Below, one piece after another: positions 21,656-25,989 of a DNA stretch of 25,989 nucleotides. This DNA is from a virus: positions 1 through 25,989 of the IMG/VR virus record IMGVR_UViG_3300046457_000168; one strand, given 5' to 3'. A model generated the notes under the pieces. That model was not told the DNA's origin. It was given only the letters and a program-made list of their open reading frames with translations, and ran no database searches. The number at the start of each line of letters is the position of its first letter. The first letter of the stretch is position 1. The position numbers were made by a program, and so were the translations under genes.

Positions 21656-22468
21656 TCAGTCGTTCAGGATTTCCCGGACGATGGTCTTGAGTTCGCTGCG
21701 ACGGGTGACCTGGAGGATGTCCGCGTCGTACGCCTTGGCGTCGAACGTCTCCAGGTCCTCCTCGGTCAGGGGCTCGATGTCCCAGTCGTCGAGGAGGTCA
21801 CGTTCCTTGACCGGCGTGATGTAGTAGTTGGTCTTCTTGTTCTTGGTCTCCTTGCGGACGGAGAAGTAGAGGTCGTCCCGGTTGATCGGGGCGGTCTTCT
21901 TGTCCTTGGAGTAGTTCTTCAGGATGTCCGCGACCATCGGGCCGACCTGCCAGACCTTGACCTGCGGGTCCTCGGGGTCGGTGAAGTCGATGACGTTGAA
22001 GGAGATCTGCTGGCTGGGCTTGTCACCCGCGTCGTCGCACAGCGGGCACTTGCTCTCCAGGCAGGTGAAGGACTTCTTGCCCGAGCGCTCGATCCAGTGC
22101 TGGAGGAAGACCAGGAACGGTTCCTCGTCCAGGATCTTCACGATCACGGACTCGCTGCCCGCCTTGAAGTTGTCCGGGAAGCCGGAGGACGCCTGCTTGG
22201 TCTTCTCGTACGAGCCCCAGCCACGGCCGCCGACCTTCGGCGCGGGCTCGTCGTCCTCGTCGTCGTCCTCGTCACGCGAGGCACGGCGCGAGCGTCGGGA
22301 GGTGTCGGCCTCCTCGGTATTAAGCGACCGGCGCGAGCCACGGCGGGAGCCACGGGCCGGAGCCTCGTCCTCTTCCTCCGCGTAGCCCTTCTCGTCCTCC
22401 GGCTCGTCGGCCGGGGAGTACGCCTCGGTGTCGCGGGCGGTGCGGCGGCGGGTAAGGGTGCGGGGCAT
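21656..22468 (-). CDS. zinc-containing single-stranded DNA-binding protein, gp32-like
   Basis: 270-aa protein. Residues 1-80 are disordered, with alternating acidic and Ser/Arg-rich blocks. The core (about 85-230) carries H124, C136, C141 and C144 in FLQHWIERSGKKSFTCLESK followed by CPLCDD, spacing closely like the zinc site of T4 gp32 (His-X12-Cys-X9-Cys-X2-Cys). A strand-rich part follows with VIDFTDPEDPQVKVWQVGP. The end is acidic and helical, as in SSBs that recruit partners through an acidic tail. It would coat ssDNA during replication and recombination, next to polymerase and RecA. One CTTAATACC word lies in the disordered N-terminus. Assignment rests on motif layout and context; a divergent OB-fold is not proven. 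Confidence 0.65.
   Translation of the reverse strand: MPRTLTRRRTARDTEAYSPADEPEDEKGYAEEEDEAPARGSRRGSRRSLNTEEADTSRRSRRASRDEDDDEDDEPAPKVGGRGWGSYEKTKQASSGFPDNFKAGSESVIVKILDEEPFLVFLQHWIERSGKKSFTCLESKCPLCDDAGDKPSQQISFNVIDFTDPEDPQVKVWQVGPMVADILKNYSKDKKTAPINRDDLYFSVRKETKNKKTNYYITPVKERDLLDDWDIEPLTEEDLETFDAKAYDADILQVTRRSELKTIVREILND
22316..22324 (-). repeat. CTTAATACC word, copy 14
   Basis: In the disordered N-terminus of the SSB-like gene (RSLNTEE), followed by GAGG. Confidence 0.9.
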
Positions 22469-22705
22469 TCAGTTCTCCTGCTGGTAGAGATGGACGTACG
22501 AGGATGCTTCGCCCGTGTTCAGCCGGGCTTCCTCGATGTCGGCCGCGAGGGCCTTGGTGATCTGGTCGGTGGCGACCTTGTCCAGGTCGTCGAGGGTGCG
22601 TGCCTTGGGGAAGTCGTCGGTGGAGATGTCGACCTCGTAGCCGAACTCCACCCACTCGAAGTTCCCCATGGACACGTGGTGCTTCTGGCTCTTGACGATC
22701 CTCAC
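22469..22705 (-). CDS. small unknown protein, 78 aa
   Basis: Begins with GTG (22705) in a GTGA overlap with the stop of the MerR-type gene, indicating coupled translation. The product starts MRIVKSQKHHVSMGNFEWVE, followed by an acidic helical part (LDDLDKVATDQITKALAADI) and the tail SSYVHLYQQEN. I do not recognise a family. It sits between a DNA-binding regulator and the single-strand-binding protein, so an accessory role in DNA metabolism is possible but unproven. It contains the amino acids Leu-Asn-Thr encoded as CTG AAC ACG, not with the repeated nucleotide word. ATG at codon 13 is a less likely start. Confidence 0.75.
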   Translation of the reverse strand: MRIVKSQKHHVSMGNFEWVEFGYEVDISTDDFPKARTLDDLDKVATDQITKALAADIEEARLNTGEASSYVHLYQQEN

Positions 22706-23172
22706 TCGTCGCCCGCCAGGACCTTGAAGAGGTCGACGATGCGCTCGGTGAAGCGGGTGCCCTTGATCGGCTTCTGGTGGGAGACGAGGACGCCTTCCTC
22801 GTAGGCGATGCGGACCATGCCCTCGACCTGCTGGCGGGTGTACAGGCGGCGTCGGCCGCGTACGTCTCCGTCCTTGCCCGGCGACTGGTAGGTGGACTTG
22901 GGGATGACCCCTTCCCGCTCCCACTTCCGGATCGTCACGGGCTGCCGTCCCAGCGCCTTGGCGAGGTCGCCGACGGTGAAGAACTCCGTCTCGACTCCGG
23001 CCACGACGTACTTACGGGGCTTGGCATCCCATGATCCGGGATCGGCCGCCGACGGGGCGGCCTCGGTATTAAGCCGGTTGCGGTGACGTACCAGGGGGCG
23101 CGTCGATCCGGGGTAGAACTGCTCACCGATCTCGGCGAAGGCCTTGTCGATGGTGTCGGCGATGGTGTTCAT
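22702..23172 (-). CDS. MerR-type helix-turn-helix DNA-binding protein
   Basis: 156-aa protein with a winged HTH of the MerR/excisionase type at about residues 64-120: FFTVGDLAKALGRQPVTIRK, then WEREGVIPKS and the wing GRRRLYTRQQVEGM. That is the typical order of a recognition helix ending in R-K-W-E, then a wing with R-R-Y. The first 60 residues are a linker carrying one Leu-Asn-Thr motif copy (23065-23073). It probably binds DNA to regulate phage genes or to mark a replication site. The start ATG 23172 has AGGAG at 9 nt. The stop overlaps the next gene's GTG by four bases. No effector domain is seen, and no integrase is present that would support an excisionase role. Confidence 0.8.
   Translation of the reverse strand: MNTIADTIDKAFAEIGEQFYPGSTRPLVRHRNRLNTEAAPSAADPGSWDAKPRKYVVAGVETEFFTVGDLAKALGRQPVTIRKWEREGVIPKSTYQSPGKDGDVRGRRRLYTRQQVEGMVRIAYEEGVLVSHQKPIKGTRFTERIVDLFKVLAGDE
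23065..23073 (-). repeat. CTTAATACC word, copy 15
   Basis: In the N-terminal linker of the MerR-type gene (NRLNTEA), followed by GAGG. Confidence 0.9.
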
Positions 23173-23187
23173 GTGGTGGTGCTCCTA

Positions 23188-23664
23188 TCAGCCACGGATG
23201 GGCTTGAACGCGAAGGACTCGGTCTCGACGAACAGGCCGTCCAGTTCCTCGTCGCTGAGGACGCCTTCCTGGTTGAGGACGTACAACTCGTCCTGGTCCA
23301 GGACCTCGGTGGTGACTTCCTTGAAGACCCGGTCGCGGATGCCCTTGGCGACGGCCAGTTCCTCGGCCTTCTCGGCGTCCAGGCTCACGCTGACGCGGCG
23401 CTCGCGCTTGACCTCGGTGAACTTCTGGCCGTTGACCTCGATGGGAGGGTCCAACTTCCAGAACTTGCTGCCCTTCTCGTCGATGTCGCCGTTGGCGTCC
23501 ACGTGGACGCTGACCTCGTCGCGCAACTTGTTCTTGCGGGTGACGATCTCGGTCTCCTGGAACTTCAGGGCCAGGAACTGGCGGGTCTTCTCCCAGGGCG
23601 CGGACTGGGTGAGGGAGATGGGGCGCTCGATGCGCTGGGTTGCTCGTCTCTGCACGGTAGCCAT
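23188..23664 (-). CDS. conserved-looking phage protein, unknown function, 158 aa
   Basis: I do not recognise this protein. It is soluble, mixed alpha/beta by appearance and charged, with no cysteine cluster, signal peptide or membrane segment. The N-terminus MATVQRRATQRIERPISLTQ is basic; the centre has a strand-rich stretch around EVSVHVDANGDIDEKG, and the C-terminus is acidic before FAFKPIRG. The start is ATG 23664, preceded by a purine-rich AGAGAG. It has its own promoter (23714-23742) and is followed after 15 bases by the MerR-type HTH gene, so it heads the transcript carrying the SSB-like gene. Its position suggests a role in early DNA metabolism; nothing in the sequence proves that. Confidence 0.75.
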   Translation of the reverse strand: MATVQRRATQRIERPISLTQSAPWEKTRQFLALKFQETEIVTRKNKLRDEVSVHVDANGDIDEKGSKFWKLDPPIEVNGQKFTEVKRERRVSVSLDAEKAEELAVAKGIRDRVFKEVTTEVLDQDELYVLNQEGVLSDEELDGLFVETESFAFKPIRG

Positions 23665-23713
23665 AGAGCGGGGCTCTCTTTCTACGGAGTAGTAGGTCGG
23701 TTGAGCAGGTCCG

Positions 23714-23742
23714 ACTCTACATTACGTCTTCGAGATTGTCCA
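23714..23742 (-). promoter_or_regulatory. sigma70-type promoter, TGGACA-N17-TAGAGT
   Basis: The -35 box TGGACA (23742-23737) and -10 box TAGAGT (23719-23714) are separated by 17 nt on the minus strand, about 50 bases before the gene at 23188-23664. Sequence and geometry match the promoter at 24172-24200. Two direct copies of ATTACGTCTTC lie at 23721-23731, within the spacer, and 23749-23759, just upstream of the -35 box, suggesting an operator. Confidence 0.75.
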
Positions 23743-23759
23743 TATTGGATTACGTCTTC
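23721..23759. repeat. direct repeat pair ATTACGTCTTC around the -35 box
   Basis: Two identical 11-mers on the plus strand, at 23721-23731 and 23749-23759, start 28 bp apart and flank the -35 element of the promoter at 23714-23742. A third exact copy in inverse orientation lies at 5605-5615, inside the terminator hairpin after the endolysin gene. The promoter position suggests a regulator binding site. Confidence 0.5.
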
Positions 23760-23768
23760 TTGAAGCCG

Positions 23769-24116
23769 TTACTTGCAGCCGAGACCGGAGTGGCCCTTGG
23801 CGTAGCGCTGCGCGTCGGCGTCGGTCTGGTCGGTGCGGAGAGTGGTCTCGGCGACGTCCTGGTAGACGGTGATGACGCGGTGGTCGGCCGGGTCGACGAC
23901 GGCGACGATGTCGCCTCGGACGTGGCGCCACTGGCCGGGGAACCGGCTGGACGGGGAGGTGTGCTGCGGCCGGTCGGCGGCCTCCAGGACCTGCGCGCTG
24001 CTCCAGCCCTTCAGGGCGGCCTGCTTCTGCGCGTGGTAGGTCAGCCGGTACTCCGGGGAGTCGGTGGCTCTGTTGCTCCCCCAGGTGATGCCGAGCGCTT
24101 CCGCGATGGTGGTCAC
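23769..24116 (-). CDS. DUF4258-like protein
   Basis: 115-aa protein. Its middle, YRLTYHAQKQAALKGW followed by GQWRHVRGDIVAVVDPADHR and VITVYQD, matches the DUF4258 pattern: an N-terminal His-Ala helix, then a Gly-rich strand and a terminal valine-rich strand (VITVY). The fold has been linked to RelE/BrnT-type RNases, but I see no antitoxin partner, so a toxin role is not claimed. It starts at GTG 24116 with a strong AGGAGGA Shine-Dalgarno sequence 5 nt upstream. It is the first gene after the TTGACA-N17-TAGAGT promoter, so it is probably expressed early. The N-terminal 20 residues and the last 25 are not conserved-looking. Confidence 0.7.
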   Translation of the reverse strand: MTTIAEALGITWGSNRATDSPEYRLTYHAQKQAALKGWSSAQVLEAADRPQHTSPSSRFPGQWRHVRGDIVAVVDPADHRVITVYQDVAETTLRTDQTDADAQRYAKGHSGLGCK

Positions 24117-24171
24117 GATGTCCTCCTGCGAGCTGTTCGATCCTTCGTTCGATTAACGCTTCGTGAGGACG

Positions 24172-24200
24172 ACTCTACGTTTGGCATATGCGGATGTCAA
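24172..24200 (-). promoter_or_regulatory. sigma70-type promoter, TTGACA-N17-TAGAGT
   Basis: On the minus strand a perfect -35 box TTGACA (24200-24195) is followed after exactly 17 nt by TAGAGT (24177-24172). It lies about 55 bases upstream of the DUF4258-like gene start. The -10 is embedded in GTAGAGTCG, which recurs in the promoter at 23714-23742. This is the classical arrangement for the host housekeeping sigma factor, so an early transcript probably starts near 24165. Confidence 0.8.
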
Positions 24201-24227
24201 CAGATTCCACCGAACTGCTTTACAAGG

Positions 24228-24362
24228 TCACCAGCGGTCGGCTGGGGCACCTCGGAGCGCCAGGCGGACGGGGGTCAGATCCCAGTCCTCTCGCTCCTCG
24301 GGTGGGCTTATGACGTCCCCAATCCCCTCACGGAGCAGGACGTCGAGTGGTTCTTCTCGCAT
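24228..24362 (-). CDS. possible small protein, 44 aa
   Basis: A short frame beginning MREEPLDVLLREGIGD and ending GAPADRW, too short for a family match. The ATG (24362-24360) has an AAGG motif just upstream. Most codons end in G or C, as in neighbouring real genes, and the frame fills the otherwise empty 24230-24427 gap between the helicase and the DUF4258-like gene. The frame is also open upstream into the helicase gene, so part could be chance. The start sits inside the large hairpin at 24338-24409. I do not recognise the product; this may be non-coding leader. Confidence 0.35.
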   Translation of the reverse strand: MREEPLDVLLREGIGDVISPPEEREDWDLTPVRLALRGAPADRW

Positions 24363-24409
24363 GCCTTGATGGTGCCATGCGATTACGGCTTTAGAACCAC
24401 TCGACGTCC
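24338..24409 (-). other. 17-bp perfect inverted repeat with nested hairpin
   Basis: The arms at 24338-24354 and 24393-24409 are perfectly complementary over 17 bp. Inside the 38-nt loop a second 6-bp stem pairs 24358-24363 with 24376-24381. The element lies directly after the helicase stop on the transcribed strand. No T-run follows, so it does not look like a simple intrinsic terminator. The start codon and a purine-rich SD candidate of the possible 44-aa ORF at 24228-24362 lie inside the loop and nested stem, so the fold could block translation. It could equally be a 3'-end stabiliser or processing site. Confidence 0.75.
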
Positions 24410-24427
24410 GTCGTGCGATCCTGGAAG

Positions 24428-25989
24428 TTACGCCTCCAGGCACTGCGTCAGGGTCTGGACGTCGTTCTCGATCCGACCCTTCTCGTCGGCCCCGCGCCCG
24501 TCTGTGATGGCGCTGCCCACCCTCCGCTTGTGCGCCAGCATCGCTAGCTTGCGCGGCTCGGTGGTGCCCTGGGTGACGGCGTTCAGGATGTAGATGTCCT
24601 TGAACTGGCTGCTCGCGCGGTTGTGCCGGGCGTTGATCTGGTCCTGCTTCCCGGCCGACCAGGCGAGGTCGTAGTTGATCAAGTAATTGGCCATGTACAG
24701 GTCGGTGCCGAACGCCCCCGCGTGGGAGGACAGGAACACCTGACACTGTCCGTCGGTCTCGAACCGCTGGGCGGCATAGGCCTTGGCTGCCGAGGACATC
24801 CGGCCGGTGTAGGTGACGAACGAGCCCTCCGGCAGCCGGTCACCGAGCAGGTCCAGCATGTCGGGGTTGACGCTGAACACGATGATCTTGTTGCCGGGCA
24901 CCGCCATGATGTCCTCGACCGCTGCCGCCACGGCGTCCAGTTTCGGGGCCGTGGTGACGTCATCGAGCAGGCCGGACTGCCACACCTCGTACGCGTACTT
25001 CGAGCCCGGCCACACCTTCTTCTCGGCGCCGCGCGATCGTGCCTCCTGGCTCTCCTCGTAACTCTGCCCGGACATGACGATCAGGTCCGGGTGGTTCAGC
25101 AGCATGTCGAGCGCCTGCATGCGGCTCATGATCTTGCCCTGCTGGCTGTTCTCGTTGGCCGCCTCTCCCCCGTGGTAGTGCGCGAACAGATCGAAGTCAC
25201 CCATCGTCGGCCCGGCTGCCCGCAGCTCGGCGAGCAGGTCGGCCGCGATGGCCCGGTACGCCTTCTTCGTCTTCGCGTCCAGGACGACCGGGATGACGGA
25301 CTCCTGCACCTCGGGCAGGTACGGCCGGACGTCTTCGTCCAGCCGCGTCTTGCGGACCATGACGTCGGCCAGCTTGGCGTGCAGCACCGGCAGGTTCCTG
25401 TAGTTCTGCACCCCGCCGAAGCGGTTGCGCACGATGTACGTCTTGTCGAACAGGTCGAACCGGCCCAGGACCTGGTCGTCGACCCACTGCATGATCGAGA
25501 ACAGTTCCTCGGGCTTCCCGTTCTCGACCGGGGTGCCGGTCATGCCGAAGCGGAACGGCGCCGTGAGCCTCTTGATCTTCCGCGTGCGCTGGGCCCGGAA
25601 GGTCTTGATGGCCGTGCACTCGTCCAGGACGATGCACTCCGGCTTGATCCTCCTGACGTAGTTCCAGTCGTTGACGACGTTCTCGTAGCCGAGGATCACG
25701 TAGTCCGGCCGGAGCGTCTTGACCTTGGCGTACAGCCCGGCTCGCTTCTTCGCGTCGCCGTCGATCAGGACGCAGTACTCCTCCGTCGGGACGGTGATCT
25801 CCTGCTTCAGCCCGTCCTCGCGCACCGTGACCACGCGGGTCGGCACGTCGGTGAGGCGGGCGATGGACTTGGCCCACTGGTACTTCAGGTTGGCCGGGAC
25901 CACGATGACGGCGGTCTCGACCTCCCCCTTCTCCAGCAGCTCCTCAATGGCGGCCAGGGCGATGACGGTCTTGCCCAGGCCCATCTCGT
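24428..25989 (-). CDS. SNF2/DEAD-like superfamily 2 helicase, 5' end outside window
   Basis: Partial superfamily 2 DNA helicase/translocase; the start lies beyond the right edge and the frame enters with D-E-M-G-L-G-K-T, the SNF2-type Walker A box. Next come motif II as LDECTA (a DEAH-box variant), motif III as MTGTPVEN and a C-terminal helicase lobe with YLINYDLAWSAGKQDQINAR, corresponding to motifs V and VI, where SNF2 proteins have a conserved Gln and Arg. About 520 residues are present and the N-terminus before Walker A is missing. It would use ATP to move on duplex DNA, probably in replication, recombination or repair, consistent with the replication genes downstream. Family is well supported; the specific role is inference. 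A 17-bp hairpin follows 18 bases after the stop. Confidence 0.9.
   Translation of the reverse strand, partial: EMGLGKTVIALAAIEELLEKGEVETAVIVVPANLKYQWAKSIARLTDVPTRVVTVREDGLKQEITVPTEEYCVLIDGDAKKRAGLYAKVKTLRPDYVILGYENVVNDWNYVRRIKPECIVLDECTAIKTFRAQRTRKIKRLTAPFRFGMTGTPVENGKPEELFSIMQWVDDQVLGRFDLFDKTYIVRNRFGGVQNYRNLPVLHAKLADVMVRKTRLDEDVRPYLPEVQESVIPVVLDAKTKKAYRAIAADLLAELRAAGPTMGDFDLFAHYHGGEAANENSQQGKIMSRMQALDMLLNHPDLIVMSGQSYEESQEARSRGAEKKVWPGSKYAYEVWQSGLLDDVTTAPKLDAVAAAVEDIMAVPGNKIIVFSVNPDMLDLLGDRLPEGSFVTYTGRMSSAAKAYAAQRFETDGQCQVFLSSHAGAFGTDLYMANYLINYDLAWSAGKQDQINARHNRASSQFKDIYILNAVTQGTTEPRKLAMLAHKRRVGSAITDGRGADEKGRIENDVQTLTQCLEA

Noticed and set aside
19750-21690. 646-aa plus-strand open frame opposite the DNA polymerase gene
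   Set aside because: Antisense shadow of high-GC coding sequence; Val/Leu/Asp/Gly/Arg-rich with no domain, while the minus strand has all polymerase motifs.
4377-23073. CTTAATACC as an internal -10 promoter element (TAATAC)
   Set aside because: No consistent -35 element upstream and no consistent distance to gene starts; several copies lie near gene ends or mid-gene.
4377-23073. CRISPR array or interspersed transposable repeats
   Set aside because: Copies are only 9 nt, irregularly spaced and inside genes; no long repeat or spacer structure.
23769-24116. DUF4258-like gene as a toxin of a toxin-antitoxin pair
   Set aside because: No partner gene with antitoxin features next to it.
24338-24409. 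tRNA gene of about 72 nt
   Set aside because: The length fits but the 17-bp uninterrupted stem excludes a cloverleaf; no T-loop sequence is seen.

Overview
The window reads as an internal piece of a large, lytic-type actinobacteriophage genome, most likely infecting Streptomyces. Support: high GC with G/C-ending codons, a phage WhiB-like protein, ThyX, a monomeric B12-dependent ribonucleotide reductase, a family A DNA polymerase, a RecA-like recombinase, a gp32-like single-strand binding protein, a GH25 endolysin and many tightly packed small unknown genes. From memory it resembles the large Streptomyces phages of the cluster BE type; this was not checked by comparison. Every gene I can support is on the minus strand, so transcription runs from position 25989 towards 1. 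The large plus-strand open frames are antisense shadows.

Layout in transcription order. (1) 25989-23188: end of an SNF2-type helicase, a 17-bp hairpin containing a possible 44-codon ORF, a DUF4258-like gene and a conserved unknown, the last two each behind a -35/-10 promoter with 17-bp spacing. (2) 23172-21656: MerR-type HTH protein, small unknown, zinc-containing ssDNA-binding protein, terminator. (3) 21576-11930: DNA polymerase, membrane protein, zinc-ribbon protein, class II RNR, terminator, RecA, membrane peptide, small PD-(D/E)XK nuclease, WhiB, Cas4/RecB-like nuclease, two unknowns and ThyX. (4) 11933-10482: two small membrane proteins, dNMP kinase, a second small PD-(D/E)XK nuclease, terminator. 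(5) 10358-10059: a SpoVS-family gene. (6) 10002-6621: a run of small basic or low-complexity unknown proteins around one 451-aa protein. (7) 6615-5638: GH25 endolysin and terminator. (8) 5545-1: zinc-binding protein, Gln-rich protein, terminator, nucleotidyltransferase-like, ParB-like, degenerate HAD-like, membrane and disordered proteins, and a partial TGT/DpdA-like gene running off the left edge.

The genes form a replication, recombination and nucleotide-supply programme (helicase, SSB, polymerase, RecA, Cas4-like, small nucleases, RNR, ThyX, dNMP kinase), followed by lysis and probable virion-associated or accessory genes. Stop/start overlaps (ATGA, GTGA, TAATG, TGATG) are the rule, indicating translational coupling.

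The most striking signal is not a gene. A 9-nt word, CTTAATACC in the mRNA sense (GGTATTAAG on the plus strand), occurs 15 times exactly plus two near matches. Every copy is inside a gene, in the sense orientation, and in the frame that reads Leu-Asn-Thr with the AT-ending codons CTT and AAT. Host genes as unrelated as polymerase, RecA, RNR, ThyX, endolysin and dNMP kinase carry it. This points to a polarised DNA or RNA site written into coding sequence, whose function I cannot identify.
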